NCBI RefSeq assembly: GCF_026798195.1
Contig: NZ_JAPQEZ010000003.1
Location: forward strand, 62,001 to 126,000
Source: Lentilactobacillus senioris
GTDB taxonomy: Bacteria; Bacillota; Bacilli; Lactobacillales; Lactobacillaceae
Length of the DNA stretch: 64,000 nucleotides
Direction of reading: 5' to 3'
Both the position numbers and the translations under genes were made by a program. This document shows, in pieces, positions 38,517-48,237 of the stretch; position 1 is the stretch's first letter, and every line of letters begins with the position of its first letter. The notes under the pieces were generated by a model. That model did no database searches and was not told the DNA's origin. It saw only the letters and a program-made list of their open reading frames with translations.

Positions 38517-38550
38517 GGCCAGCCCGGCATTTTGTCGCCTGGCTTTTTTT
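38517..38550 (+). terminator. Intrinsic terminator after hup
   Basis: GCCAG and CTGGC close an imperfect GC-rich hairpin (GGCCAGCCCGGC to GCCTGGC) followed by seven T. Confidence 0.8.
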
Positions 38551-38582
38551 ATACAATCAAATCCCAAAAGGTGGTGGCATCA

Positions 38583-39839
38583 ATGAATTACTCAGCTGAA
38601 GCACTTAACCAATTAGAAGCAGGACAGCTAGATAAATTTCAAGAAAACTTTGATTTGGCTCTTAAAAATGATGATGATGATTTATTATTTTCATTAGCAG
38701 AAGAGCTCTATTCACTCGGTTTTACTGATAATGCTAAACGAATTTATGAACAGCTACTAACTAAATACCCAGATGAAGGCCAACTCAAAATTCAGTTGGC
38801 GGAATTAGCTATTGACGATCAAGATGACGAAGCGGCATTAGAATATCTAACCACCATTAATAAAGATGATCCTAACTATGTCCAAGCCTTACTGGTGGCA
38901 GCTGATTTATACCAAACACAAGAACTATTTGAAATCAGTGAGCAAAAACTATTGGAAGCTAGGGCAATCGCACCTGATGAACCAGTAATCGATTTTGCCT
39001 TAGGTGAATTTTACTTTGCCACTCGTAACTTCAATAAGGCCATTCGTATCTATCTGCAACTAATTAAAGCAGGAACGCTAGAAATTGCTGGAGTTAATCT
39101 AGTTCAACGAATTGGAGTGGCATACGCACAAAGTGGCAAATTTGAACAAGCATTGGGCTATCTAACTCAAATTAAACCGGTAGATATGAATCCTGACACT
39201 AGGTTTGAATTAGCATTTACCCAATTTAATCTGCACGATTATGGAGAAGCTATTAAGAATTTTGAAGAATTACGAGAAACTGACCCACAATATTCTTCAT
39301 TATATTCCTATCTAGCAGATGCATATATCCAACAAAACGAAAATTCAGCCGCTTTAAGAACGATTCAAGAAGGTTTGGGTGTTGATCAATACAACGAACA
39401 ACTTTGGCTTAAAGCTGCTAATATTGCTCAATTAGTGGGTGATGATGATTTAGTTCAAAAGTATCTTCAACAAGGATTGGCAATTGATCCTGAAAACTTA
39501 GAAATCATTACGCAATTAGCTAATTGGTTAATTAAACATGATCATTTTCAAGAAGTGGTGGATTTATTGACACCATTACAAGATGAAGAACAATTTGATG
39601 CCGTATTATCCTGGAATTTAGCTACTGCTAATAATCATTTAGGAAAAATTAAAGCAGCTAAACATAATTATGAATTAGCTGGTATTGAATTAACTAATGA
39701 TTCTGACTTTTTAAAAGAAGCTGGCCTATTTTACCGTTCTGTAGGTGAAATAGAGGTGGCCCAAGATTACTTTAAACGTTATCTAACGTTAGTTCCTAGT
39801 GACTTTGAAATTGAAACGTTATTGGATGAAAATTTATAA
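38583..39839 (+). CDS. Tetratricopeptide-repeat protein (YpiA-like)
   Basis: A 418-residue, very acidic helical protein built from about ten TPR-like units along its length, for example ALVAADLYQTQELFEISEQK and SLYSYLADAYIQQNENSAAL. There is no signal peptide, so it is cytosolic. TPR arrays mediate protein contacts; the partner is unknown. I chose the ATG at 38583 after AAAGGTGGTGGCATCA, since the longer upstream frame enters the hup terminator. The length matches Bacillus YpiA. Confidence 0.85.
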   Translation: MNYSAEALNQLEAGQLDKFQENFDLALKNDDDDLLFSLAEELYSLGFTDNAKRIYEQLLTKYPDEGQLKIQLAELAIDDQDDEAALEYLTTINKDDPNYVQALLVAADLYQTQELFEISEQKLLEARAIAPDEPVIDFALGEFYFATRNFNKAIRIYLQLIKAGTLEIAGVNLVQRIGVAYAQSGKFEQALGYLTQIKPVDMNPDTRFELAFTQFNLHDYGEAIKNFEELRETDPQYSSLYSYLADAYIQQNENSAALRTIQEGLGVDQYNEQLWLKAANIAQLVGDDDLVQKYLQQGLAIDPENLEIITQLANWLIKHDHFQEVVDLLTPLQDEEQFDAVLSWNLATANNHLGKIKAAKHNYELAGIELTNDSDFLKEAGLFYRSVGEIEVAQDYFKRYLTLVPSDFEIETLLDENL

Positions 39840-39850
39840 TTTGAATGCTC

Positions 39851-39888
39851 AAAAAACCTCGTATCTAAAAAGATACGAGGTTTTTTTA
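39851..39888. terminator. Bidirectional terminator between TPR gene and YitT-family gene
   Basis: AAAAAACCTCGTATCT pairs with AGATACGAGGTTTTTT around AAAA. A-rich and T-rich flanks allow use in both directions. Confidence 0.92.
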
Positions 39889-40770
39889 AATTATTTTAAA
39901 TCTCTTCGGCCGTTTATAAGTGAAACCTTCACCAATCGCTTCGTTTACATCAATAATGGACATAAATGCTTGTTCATCAACGTTGGAAACAATACCTTTT
40001 AAATCATGTAGTTCGTTAGGAGCTACTACACAGTAAATTACTTGTTTTGGTTCATGAGAATAACCACCTTGAGCATCCAAATAAGTTACCCCACGGCCTA
40101 ATTGAGCCATAATGTTGTTAGCAATTTCGTTTGGTTTAGAACTAATAATTAAAATTCCGCGTGCGGTGTAAGCACCTTGTTGTGTATAGTTAACAACCTG
40201 AGAAAAAATAAATACGTAAATAATTGTGTAAGCCATTTGGCGAACGTCTAAGTAAACTAAGGATGAAAGTAGTACTAAAACGTCAATTACCAATAAAGAC
40301 TGACCCATTGGTATTCCTTTAAAGCGTTCAAATAAACGTGCGATAATATCAATTCCACCAGTGGTACCACCCATTCTAAAGACTAATCCAACCCCAAAAC
40401 CGCCAATTAAACCGGCAATGATAGCTGAAAGCAATAAATCATGCTGAATATTAATGGTTAATGGGACCTTTTGCCATAGCCACAGAGAGCCAGATAAAAC
40501 TCCAGTTCCATAAAGAGTATAGAGCATGTCTTTATGGCTTAAAAACCGAACCCCAATCAGTAGCAATGGGATATTGACAAATATCGTTGAGTAAGCAGGG
40601 TTAATGTTAAATAAAGCTTTTAGAATCAAGGTAACCCCGGTTACCCCTCCGTCAGCCAAATGGTTGTTCATGTTAAAGAACACGATCCCAAATGAATAAC
40701 ACGAGGACCCAATTCCGATAACAATTAGATCCCAAATCTTAACTAATAAATTATGTTTGGTAGCCGACAT
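39886..40770 (-). CDS. YitT family membrane protein with C-terminal DUF2179 domain
   Basis: A 294-residue protein: five or six membrane helices in residues 10-190, then a soluble DUF2179-like domain (about 220-280) with GVTYLDAQGGYSH. The segment FNMNNHLADGGVTGVTLIL is typical of the family. Its function is not established; some homologues are called putative transporters. I chose the ATG at 40770 after AAAAGGAGTTTTAAC rather than a TTG at 40788 that overlaps the ribosome site. It is a lone reverse-strand gene. Confidence 0.85.
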   Translation of the reverse strand: MSATKHNLLVKIWDLIVIGIGSSCYSFGIVFFNMNNHLADGGVTGVTLILKALFNINPAYSTIFVNIPLLLIGVRFLSHKDMLYTLYGTGVLSGSLWLWQKVPLTINIQHDLLLSAIIAGLIGGFGVGLVFRMGGTTGGIDIIARLFERFKGIPMGQSLLVIDVLVLLSSLVYLDVRQMAYTIIYVFIFSQVVNYTQQGAYTARGILIISSKPNEIANNIMAQLGRGVTYLDAQGGYSHEPKQVIYCVVAPNELHDLKGIVSNVDEQAFMSIIDVNEAIGEGFTYKRPKRFKII

Positions 40771-40856
40771 GTTAAAACTCCTTTTCAAAAAATTGTTAAC
40801 CCCATCATACCAAGTTACCTAAAGCTCTGGCAATTCTTTTTAACCGACAACGAATC

Positions 40857-40865
40857 TGTTATTAT
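40857..40865 (+). promoter_or_regulatory. Probable promoter element of cca
   Basis: TGTTATTAT is an extended -10 (TATTAT at 40860-40865), about 37 bases before the GTG. The -35 TTTTTA at 40837-40842 is weak. Confidence 0.5.
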
Positions 40866-40902
40866 GGTTAGTAAGAGTTTTTTTCGATAGGAGGCCCTAA
40901 AG

Positions 40903-42108
40903 GTGCAACTAAAACAACTGCCAGAAGAATTTAAACAAGCATTACCCATTTTAACGACCATTACTACTGCGGGATTTGAAGCCTATTTTGTAGGGGGATC
41001 AGTTCGAGACACTATTTTAAATAAACCCATTCATGATGTGGATATTGCTTCAAGTGCGTATCCCGCTGAAGTAAAAAATTTATTTAAAAAAACGGTGGAT
41101 ACCGGAATCCAACACGGTACTGTGATGATTTTAGACCATGGTAATGGATATGAAGTGACCACTTTTAGAACCGAAAGCGGCTACCAAGACTACCGGCGGC
41201 CAGACCAAGTGACGTTTGTCCGTTCACTGGCAGAGGATTTAATGCGCCGGGATTTTACGATTAATGCTCTAGCAATGAATGCAGAGGGAATCATAACTGA
41301 TTTATTCGGGGGATTAACGGATCTTAAAAACCATGTTATTAAGGCAGTAGGAGATCCAACCGCCAGATTCCATGAAGATGCTCTCAGAATGATGCGAGCC
41401 GTCCGGTTTAGTAGTCAATTAAATTTTCAAATTGAAACAAAAACTAAACAAGCGATTGCTAGCCAATCAGAACTATTGACTAAGATTGCGATGGAACGTA
41501 TCCACGAAGAATTTGTGAAATTAATGTTGGGTCAGGCTGCTAATCAGGGAGTAGAACAACTAATCTCCACTAATCTTTATCAATATTTACCGGGATTAAA
41601 TGAGCAAGTAGCTAAGTTACAACCTCTAGTTCAGCAAAAATTTGAATTAGCTAACGAAAACCAAGTATGGAGCTTTTTAGCTATGACGTTGAAGATTTCT
41701 GTTCAACAAATTAGTGGCTGGTTAAAACAATGGAAAACAGCTAATAAGACCGTGAAGGATGTAACGACAATGGTTCAGTTATTAATGGTGATGGAAAAAC
41801 AAACTGTTTCTAATTGGGACCTTTATGTTGCAGGAAAACAAAACGTAGTAGATGCTTTAGCTGTTAGTCAGTGGTTAGCTATGCCATACCAGCCAGAACT
41901 AATTCAAGAATACGATCAACTAATGATTACCCAGAAAAACCAATTAACTATTTCAGGTAAAGAATTAATGCAATATCAAGTAGTTACTGCTGGTCCTATG
42001 TTAGGAAAAGTATTAAGTTACTTGGAACAACAGGTTGTAGCAGGAAACCTGCCTAATGAATCAGAATCCTTAGTAACTGCCGCTAAAAAATATGTACAGG
42101 AGAAATAA
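40903..42108 (+). CDS. cca: CCA tRNA nucleotidyltransferase
   Basis: A 401-residue class II enzyme that adds or repairs the 3' CCA of tRNAs. The head domain has GGSVRDTILNKP (about 25-36) and HDVDIASSAYP with the catalytic Asp pair; RRDFTINALAMN and an HEDALRMMRAVRFSSQL neck follow. The start is GTG at 40903 after AGGAGGCCCTAAAG. It leads an apparent operon with the ABC-F gene (5-base gap), thyA and folA. Confidence 0.95.
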   Translation: MQLKQLPEEFKQALPILTTITTAGFEAYFVGGSVRDTILNKPIHDVDIASSAYPAEVKNLFKKTVDTGIQHGTVMILDHGNGYEVTTFRTESGYQDYRRPDQVTFVRSLAEDLMRRDFTINALAMNAEGIITDLFGGLTDLKNHVIKAVGDPTARFHEDALRMMRAVRFSSQLNFQIETKTKQAIASQSELLTKIAMERIHEEFVKLMLGQAANQGVEQLISTNLYQYLPGLNEQVAKLQPLVQQKFELANENQVWSFLAMTLKISVQQISGWLKQWKTANKTVKDVTTMVQLLMVMEKQTVSNWDLYVAGKQNVVDALAVSQWLAMPYQPELIQEYDQLMITQKNQLTISGKELMQYQVVTAGPMLGKVLSYLEQQVVAGNLPNESESLVTAAKKYVQEK

Positions 42109-42113
42109 AAATA

Positions 42114-44006
42114 ATGCAAACCATGAGAGTGGACAATCTAACTAAAACTTACGGTGAAAAAACTTTATTTGATAATTTAAATTTTATTATTAATGAAAAA
42201 GATCGAATTGGGCTAATCGGTACTAATGGTACTGGAAAATCTTCATTATTAAATTCACTAGTGGAATCCGACCATGATTTTACTGGAACCATTACCACTT
42301 CTAATTCTTATAGTGTTGCTTATTTGCGTCAAGATCCAGACTTACCAGAAGATATGACCATCATGGAAGCAGTCTTTGCCGGTGCCCAACAGGTTTATCA
42401 AACTATTCGTCACTATGAAGAAGTCTTAGCTGATTATTCAGCTCATCCAGAAGACGAAAAATTGCAAAAAAGGTATGAAAATGCTGAAGCCAAGATGAAT
42501 GAAGAGGATGCTTGGAACGCCTCCAATGAAGTAAAGACCATTTTGACGCAACTTAAAATTACGGATTATGACCAAAAAATTAAGAATCTTTCCGGTGGCC
42601 AAAAACGACGAGTTGGACTAGCTCAAGTATTGATTCAGTCTCCTGATTTACTATTGCTAGATGAACCAACTAACCACTTGGATTTTGATTCCATTGCTTG
42701 GTTAGAAAAATACTTGGCGGCTTATAAGGGAGCTATTTTATTAGTAACCCATGATCGGTATTTCTTAGACCGGGTTGCTAACCAGATTTGGGAATTGTCT
42801 TTTGGAAAATTATATAAATACCAAGGTAACTACCAAGACTATGTACGGTTGAAGGCCGAACGAGTAGAAGGCGAAGTTGCTGCCGAACATAAACGCCAAC
42901 AGTTATATAAAAGTGAGCTGGATTGGATGAAGGCCGGAGCTAAGGCCCGTTCCACTAAACAGCAAGCCAGAATTAACCGGTTTAATGAATTGAAAGATAG
43001 TGTGAACACTTTACAGTTAGAAGATTCTGTTGACATTAACTTAGGCCAACAGCGATTAGGTAAACAAGTTTTTGAAATTCAAGATGGTAATTTAACTATT
43101 GATAATAAAGTGATCTTAAAGGACTTTAATATTTTGATTCAAGGAGCTGAACGAATTGGGATCAGTGGTGAAAACGGCGCCGGCAAGTCTAGTTTGCTGA
43201 ATGTGTTAGCGGAACGCTTACCCTTGGATAGTGGAATATTAAAAGTTGGTGAAACCGTCAAATTAGCTTACTATACTCAACAAATTGAACCAATTCCAGA
43301 AGATAAACGGGTAATTACCTACCTATCTGAAATCGGTCAACAAGTTAGCACCAAAAACGGCCAAAAAATTAGCGTGGCTGAATTGCTAGAACAGTTCTTA
43401 TTCCCTAAATTTATGCACGGAACGTTAATCAGAAAGTTATCCGGTGGCGAAAAACGGCGCTTGTATCTGTTAAAACTACTAATGGAACAACCCAATGTCT
43501 TATTGCTTGATGAACCAACTAACGATCTAGATATTGCTACCTTAACTGTTTTAGAAGACTATATTTCTAACTTTAACGGAACGGTTATTACCGTTTCTCA
43601 TGATCGCTACTTCCTAGATAAAGTAGCTAATCGCCTTTTGTTCTTTAAAGGTAACGGCGTGATTTCAGAACATCGAGGAGTCTTTACCGATTTCTTAAGC
43701 GAATTAGATCAACCAAGTGATAAAAAGGCTGGTTCTACTAAAAAAACGGAACCAACTGTTACTAAGGAAGAACCCAAAGCCAAGTCTAAGACCAAATTAA
43801 CCTATGCGGAACAAATGGAGTGGGAGCACCTAGAAGATGATATTGATACTTTAGAAACTCAAAAAGACGTCGCTGATCAACAAATGCAAGAAAATAGTGA
43901 TGATTACGGTAAATTAGCTGAATTACAGCAACTAAAAGATGAATTGGACGTTAAAATTAATTCTAAAATGGAACGTTGGGAATACCTTAGTCAATTCGTT
44001 AATTAG
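42114..44006 (+). CDS. ABC-F family ATPase (YfmR/Uup-like)
   Basis: A 630-residue soluble protein with two ABC domains and no membrane segments. Walker A sequences are GTNGTGKSSLL (about 37-47) and GENGAGKSSLL (about 351-361); signatures are LSGGQKRRVGLAQ and LSGGEKRRLYLLK. A linker rich in Arg/Lys (about 240-300) and a C-terminal coiled coil (about 555-630) match the Uup/YfmR group, which act on the ribosome rather than in transport. The exact subtype is uncertain. The ATG at 42114 is 11 bases after AGGAG. Confidence 0.88.
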   Translation: MQTMRVDNLTKTYGEKTLFDNLNFIINEKDRIGLIGTNGTGKSSLLNSLVESDHDFTGTITTSNSYSVAYLRQDPDLPEDMTIMEAVFAGAQQVYQTIRHYEEVLADYSAHPEDEKLQKRYENAEAKMNEEDAWNASNEVKTILTQLKITDYDQKIKNLSGGQKRRVGLAQVLIQSPDLLLLDEPTNHLDFDSIAWLEKYLAAYKGAILLVTHDRYFLDRVANQIWELSFGKLYKYQGNYQDYVRLKAERVEGEVAAEHKRQQLYKSELDWMKAGAKARSTKQQARINRFNELKDSVNTLQLEDSVDINLGQQRLGKQVFEIQDGNLTIDNKVILKDFNILIQGAERIGISGENGAGKSSLLNVLAERLPLDSGILKVGETVKLAYYTQQIEPIPEDKRVITYLSEIGQQVSTKNGQKISVAELLEQFLFPKFMHGTLIRKLSGGEKRRLYLLKLLMEQPNVLLLDEPTNDLDIATLTVLEDYISNFNGTVITVSHDRYFLDKVANRLLFFKGNGVISEHRGVFTDFLSELDQPSDKKAGSTKKTEPTVTKEEPKAKSKTKLTYAEQMEWEHLEDDIDTLETQKDVADQQMQENSDDYGKLAELQQLKDELDVKINSKMERWEYLSQFVN

Positions 44007-44018
44007 GAGGTCACTACA

Positions 44019-44969
44019 TTGAATGAAGAGCAATACCTACAATTAGAGCGTTATGTATTAGAACACGGAACCAAAAAAATGGATCGGACTAACACTGGTA
44101 CCCTAAGTACTTTTGGTTACCAGATGCGATTTAATTTACAAGAAAGTTTTCCGTTGTTAACTACTAAAAAAGTACCGTTTGGATTAATTAAAAGCGAGTT
44201 ACTTTGGTTTCTAAAAGGTGATACCAATATTCGTTTTCTACTAGAGCATAAAAACCATATTTGGGATGAATGGGCCTTTGAAAAATTTGTCAAATCTACC
44301 GATTATCAAGGACCTGACATGACTAATTTTGCTCACAGGGCGGAACAGGATTTAACTTTTGCCAAAGAATACCAAACCCAAAAGCAATTGTTTTGCGAAC
44401 GCATCCTAAACGATGATCAATTTGCCGCTCAATATGGCGATCTGGGATTAGTTTATGGCAGTCAATGGCGCAAGTGGCAGACCACTAATGGCCAAACCAT
44501 CGATCAAATTCAAGATGTGATTAATGCCATTCAAACCAATCCTGATTCTAGACGTTTAATCGTTTCTGCTTGGAATCCAGAAGATATTCCAACTATGGCC
44601 CTACCTCCTTGCCATACTATGTTTCAGTTTTACGTTGCAGATGGTAAATTAAGCTGTCAACTATATCAACGTTCCGGTGATATTTTCTTAGGGGTGCCGT
44701 TTAACATTGCCAGTTATGCGTTATTAACTAGTTTGATTGCTCGCCAAACCGGATTAGAGCCCGGTGAGTTTATTCATACCTTAGGAGATGCTCATATTTA
44801 TCTAAATCATATAGACCAAGTTAAAGAACAGTTAAGTCGCACCCCCAAAACAGGACCTAAACTCTGGTTAAATCCTGACAAAACTAATCTAGCTGATTTT
44901 ACGATGGCAGATATTAAGGTAACTGACTATGATCCGGCACCAGCGATTAAAGCTCCGGTGGCCGTGTAG
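44019..44969 (+). CDS. thyA: Thymidylate synthase
   Basis: A 316-residue enzyme that methylates dUMP to dTMP with methylene-tetrahydrofolate. The nucleophile is Cys198 in [10 protein letters not shown], the same residue number as in the well-known Lactobacillus casei enzyme. The roughly 50-residue insert (about 88-140) seen in lactobacilli is present. [20 protein letters not shown] is the later signature. The start is TTG at 44019, 8 bases after AGGAGG. folA follows after 15 bases, so the dihydrofolate made here can be recycled. Confidence 0.97.
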   Translation: MNEEQYLQLERYVLEHGTKKMDRTNTGTLSTFGYQMRFNLQESFPLLTTKKVPFGLIKSELLWFLKGDTNIRFLLEHKNHIWDEWAFEKFVKSTDYQGPDMTNFAHRAEQDLTFAKEYQTQKQLFCERILNDDQFAAQYGDLGLVYGSQWRKWQTTNGQTIDQIQDVINAIQTNPDSRRLIVSAWNPEDIPTMALPPCHTMFQFYVADGKLSCQLYQRSGDIFLGVPFNIASYALLTSLIARQTGLEPGEFIHTLGDAHIYLNHIDQVKEQLSRTPKTGPKLWLNPDKTNLADFTMADIKVTDYDPAPAIKAPVAV

Positions 44970-44984
44970 AAGAGGAGTAACAAT

Positions 44985-45485
44985 ATGATTTCATTTATTT
45001 GGGCAGAAGACCTTAATGGTTTAATTGGTAAGAATAATCACTTACCTTGGCGCTTACCTGCCGACGTTAAATACTTTAAAGACACTACTATGGGACATCC
45101 ACTGGTTTCAGGAGCAAATACTTTTAAGAGTTATCCAGGTGTGTTACCTGGACGCCAAAACATTGTTTTAGCGCAAAGTGACGATTTTCCTGAAGAAGTA
45201 ACTGTAATTCACGAATTAGAACAACTATTAACCTTGATTAAGGATAATCCAGAAACCGAGTACTTTATTTCGGGTGGAGCAACCGTTTTTCAACAACTTT
45301 TACCTTATGTCGATCGCCTATACGTGACCACGATTAATGATACGTTTATCGGTGATACGTTCATGCCGGTAATTAATTATAGTGAATTTGAATTATTATC
45401 CAAACAAGAATTTAAATCAGATGCAGATAACCCTTACAGTTACCAATTTGAAGTTTATCAACGTAGTACAAACGGTGATGAATAA
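44985..45485 (+). CDS. folA: Dihydrofolate reductase
   Basis: A 166-residue enzyme that reduces dihydrofolate to tetrahydrofolate with NADPH. FIWAEDLNGLIGKNNHLPWRL (folate and nicotinamide contact loop), the VSGANTFKS region and ISGGATVFQQLLP are characteristic. The ATG at 44985 follows AGAGGAGTAACAAT. It is the last gene of the cca-ABC-F-thyA-folA run. Confidence 0.96.
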   Translation: MISFIWAEDLNGLIGKNNHLPWRLPADVKYFKDTTMGHPLVSGANTFKSYPGVLPGRQNIVLAQSDDFPEEVTVIHELEQLLTLIKDNPETEYFISGGATVFQQLLPYVDRLYVTTINDTFIGDTFMPVINYSEFELLSKQEFKSDADNPYSYQFEVYQRSTNGDE

Positions 45486-45497
45486 TATTAAGTTGTC

Positions 45498-45506
45498 TGC
45501 TATAAT
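45498..45506 (+). promoter_or_regulatory. Extended -10 promoter of degV
   Basis: TGCTATAAT, a perfect extended -10 (TATAAT at 45501-45506). It stands 43 bases before the ATG, with no clear -35 box. Confidence 0.6.
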
Positions 45507-45548
45507 AATTCATATGGTCTTAGAAAATTAAAGAAACGAGTGGACTCA

Positions 45549-46397
45549 ATGGCAAACATCAAAATTGTGACTGATTCCTCTGCCGGGTTAACCGAAGAAG
45601 AAGTAAAACAATATGATATTACGATCATTCCATTAACGGTAATGATCGATGATACGATCTATGTAGAACATGAAAACATTACTAACGATGAATTCATCGA
45701 TAAAATGTTGACTAGCAAAACGCTTCCCAAGACTAGCCAACCGCCAGTTGGTAAATTTGTTGATGTCTTCAACGAATTAGGTGCTGATGGCAGTCAGGTT
45801 CTTTCTATCAATATGACGGAAACAATTAGTGGTACGGTTCACTCTGCCGAACAAGCAGCTACTTTAAGTAGTTCAGACGTTACCGTCATTGATAGTCAAA
45901 CTACTGATCGAGGACTAGCTTTTCAAGTAATTGCTGCTGCTAAAAAGGCTCAAGAAGGCGCTGATATGCAGGCAATTATCGCTGAAACTAAATTTGTCCG
46001 GGACCACAGCTTCCTATACATGGGGGTTATGACACTAGATAACATCGTTAAGGGTGGCCGGTTACATCCAGTCGCCGGAGCTATTACTAACTTTTTAAAT
46101 ATTAAGTTAGTATTAGAAGTTACCGACGGCAAAATCAAAATTCGGTCTAAAGGCCGTGGCAATAAGTCCGTTAAAAAGTTTTTCCAAGGAGTTTTAGCTG
46201 ATATGCAATCCTTAGAATCCATTCAACAAATTGGAATTTCTTATGTAACTGATTCAGAATTAATTGCTGATTTGGTAGATCAAATTAAACAAGCTTTTCC
46301 AACTGTCCCCCTTGTTTTTAGAAAAACAACACCAATTATCGCCACTCATGCTGGTGAAGGTGCCTTTGCTTTAATGTATTATAATGATCCTCGCTAA
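45549..46397 (+). CDS. DegV family fatty-acid-binding protein
   Basis: A 282-residue DegV protein. Staphylococcal relatives (FakB) bind fatty acids and present them to the kinase FakA for phospholipid synthesis. IKIVTDSSAGLT at the start and SKTLPKTSQPPVGKFVD (about 54-70) are hallmark segments that line the lipid pocket, and LYMGVMTLDNIVKGGRL follows. I chose ATG 45549; an upstream in-frame GTG at 45540 overlaps the weak ribosome site. Specificity among fatty acids cannot be read. Confidence 0.9.
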   Translation: MANIKIVTDSSAGLTEEEVKQYDITIIPLTVMIDDTIYVEHENITNDEFIDKMLTSKTLPKTSQPPVGKFVDVFNELGADGSQVLSINMTETISGTVHSAEQAATLSSSDVTVIDSQTTDRGLAFQVIAAAKKAQEGADMQAIIAETKFVRDHSFLYMGVMTLDNIVKGGRLHPVAGAITNFLNIKLVLEVTDGKIKIRSKGRGNKSVKKFFQGVLADMQSLESIQQIGISYVTDSELIADLVDQIKQAFPTVPLVFRKTTPIIATHAGEGAFALMYYNDPR

Positions 46398-46403
46398 ATT
46401 TTG

Positions 46404-46441
46404 TAAAAGACTGACCAAAATTATTTGACCAGTCTTTTTTT
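46404..46441 (+). terminator. Intrinsic terminator after degV
   Basis: AAAAGACTG and CAGTCTTTT form the base of an imperfect hairpin, followed by a T-run. Confidence 0.8.
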
Positions 46442-46444
46442 AGG

Positions 46445-46473
46445 TTTAAAATGCTGATAGGTTAGTCTATAGT
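46445..46473 (+). promoter_or_regulatory. Candidate promoter of the ypmR-dprA run
   Basis: TTTAAA (46445-46450), 17 bases, TATAGT (46468-46473), just downstream of the degV terminator and 40 bases before the next ATG. Confidence 0.45.
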
Positions 46474-46513
46474 TCAAACCCGAAAAGTTTATATAGAGGA
46501 GTGGTAAAATTAT

Positions 46514-47404
46514 ATGGGGGTCAAAAAGATAAAACGTCGTGGGTTAATTGGAGCAGGATTAGTTATTGTAGTTGGACTAGTCTTAGCCGGGGCGCATTTT
46601 TTTAAAACAACTCAAACTCCGCACATTCAAATTACAGCTGTGGGGGATTCATTAACGCAGGGAATCGGCGATAACAATCAGGGTGGTTATCCTACCTTAA
46701 TTTCGAAAAAGCTGACCAAACAAAAAAAGGCGATCGTCAAAAGTTCTAATTACGGAATTGCTGGAGAAACAACAACTCAAATTAATGATCGAGTTACCCA
46801 AAATACTAAAGTTCAAAAAGGCCTTAAAAAAGCAAATGTTATTACTATTACTACCGGTGGTAATGATTTACTGGCTTTCTTTAAAAATAATGCTTTAGAA
46901 ACTAATACTAATAAATTAGCTCAAAAAGCTGACGCTGCAGCTAAAGATTATCAAACTCACTTGCAAGAATTATTGACCAACGTACGGAAGTTAAATCCTA
47001 AAGCTAATATTTACTTGTTTGGTATTTATAATCCGCTATACGTATACTTTCCTCAAGTGAATTCGTTGACTCAAACAGTAGCTAAATGGAATCGCACTGC
47101 GCAAAATACGGTGTCTCAAAACAAAAGAGTATACTTTATAGCTATTGATGATCAACTATCTAATGGGCAGTATAAAACTGTTTCTCAACGGGCCAAACTC
47201 AAAATGGATTCCAGCAAAGTAAACGCTAGTTCCACTTTAGATGCCTCATCTATTTCCACTATTTTTAGTGGTTCTGGCAAAGAAATCAATAACTATTTAT
47301 CTAACGATGATCATTTTCATCCTAACCATAAAGGCTACCAAATTATGACTAATGATCTGTACAAAGCAATGACCAGCCATGAAAACTGGTTAAAGGAGAA
47401 ATAA
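46514..47404 (+). CDS. SGNH/GDSL-family hydrolase, membrane-anchored (YpmR-like)
   Basis: A 296-residue extracytoplasmic esterase-like protein. A basic start and one hydrophobic helix (about 10-29) act as a signal anchor. The SGNH fold shows Ser46 in VGDSLTQGIGDN, Gly in SNYGIAGETT, Asn in TTGGNDLLAF and the Asp-His pair in DDHFHPNHKGY. The substrate is unknown; a lipid or wall ester is plausible. It is 1 base from the YpmS gene, as in Bacillus and other lactobacilli. Confidence 0.85.
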   Translation: MGVKKIKRRGLIGAGLVIVVGLVLAGAHFFKTTQTPHIQITAVGDSLTQGIGDNNQGGYPTLISKKLTKQKKAIVKSSNYGIAGETTTQINDRVTQNTKVQKGLKKANVITITTGGNDLLAFFKNNALETNTNKLAQKADAAAKDYQTHLQELLTNVRKLNPKANIYLFGIYNPLYVYFPQVNSLTQTVAKWNRTAQNTVSQNKRVYFIAIDDQLSNGQYKTVSQRAKLKMDSSKVNASSTLDASSISTIFSGSGKEINNYLSNDDHFHPNHKGYQIMTNDLYKAMTSHENWLKEK

Positions 47405-47405
47405 C

Positions 47406-48017
47406 ATGAGAAGTGAAAATCGACAACATAACCCCTGGAAATGGGCTTTTTGGGGGTTAATATCCCTCTTAGTAATAGGAGTTGCTACCAGTTTTATTTT
47501 AGCGTTTAGCAGTGCTAAGGCTCCTGTAACTCAGTCAGCTAATCAAACTGATACAGTTCCTACTTCAGCCACGTTAAATAAAAAACAACTAAATTCTTTA
47601 GTAGCTTATTATCTGAACAAACGTCAGGTAAACAGTACTAATCAGTATCAAGTAAAAGTAGAAGACCAGGTAATCATTTATGGTTCCGTTAAAGTTTTGG
47701 GTAGTAACGTTAATTATTCACTATTTTTAACTCCAAAAGCGGAAACAAATGGTAATGTAACCTTGAAAGCGACAAAATTATCGGTAGGAAAATTACAACT
47801 ACCAATCAGTTTTGTAATGCTATTTATTCAAAACAACTACGACTTACCAGAGTGGGTAACAATGAATGCTAACAAGCATGAAATTTATTTAGATATTACT
47901 CACATGAATAGCGACGGAATTAACTATAAAGCTAAAGAAATTGATACCAGTGGTGCTGGTAAATTTAAATTTGAAATGCTAATTCCTAATACTAATGCGG
48001 AGGGGAATAATGCGTAA
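47406..48017 (+). CDS. YpmS family (DUF2140) membrane-anchored protein
   Basis: A 203-residue protein with one N-terminal membrane helix (about 13-35) and an extracellular beta-rich domain. The segment [20 protein letters not shown] (about 130-149) is typical of DUF2140. The function is unknown. The start ATG is one base after the SGNH hydrolase stop, with AAGGAG in the preceding gene, so the two are coexpressed. The 3' end overlaps yozE by 8 bases. Confidence 0.85.
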   Translation: MRSENRQHNPWKWAFWGLISLLVIGVATSFILAFSSAKAPVTQSANQTDTVPTSATLNKKQLNSLVAYYLNKRQVNSTNQYQVKVEDQVIIYGSVKVLGSNVNYSLFLTPKAETNGNVTLKATKLSVGKLQLPISFVMLFIQNNYDLPEWVTMNANKHEIYLDITHMNSDGINYKAKEIDTSGAGKFKFEMLIPNTNAEGNNA

Positions 48018-48228
48018 AAGTTTTTATCAATTTCTAATGACTAAACGAAATCCTGGTAGTACAGAAGAAATAGCGGAATTTGCTAACAACGCTTTTTTTG
48101 ATCAATCATTTCCTAAACAGTCAATGGATTTTGATGAATTATCTAAATATCTAGAAGAAAATGCAAACTACCTTCCTAGCATGACGATTTTTGATGAAGC
48201 CTGGACGGAGTTTATTGAAACAAATTAG
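48010..48228 (+). CDS. yozE: YozE family protein (UPF0346)
   Basis: A 72-residue cytosolic protein of the YozE SAM-like family. It begins [15 protein letters not shown] and contains [15 protein letters not shown], both typical of the family. No biochemical role is known. I chose the ATG at 48010 after GCGGAGGGGAATA; an upstream ATG at 47995 overlaps this ribosome site. It stands 9 bases before rbgA. Confidence 0.88.
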   Translation: MRKSFYQFLMTKRNPGSTEEIAEFANNAFFDQSFPKQSMDFDELSKYLEENANYLPSMTIFDEAWTEFIETN

Positions 48229-48237
48229 GAGGTTACT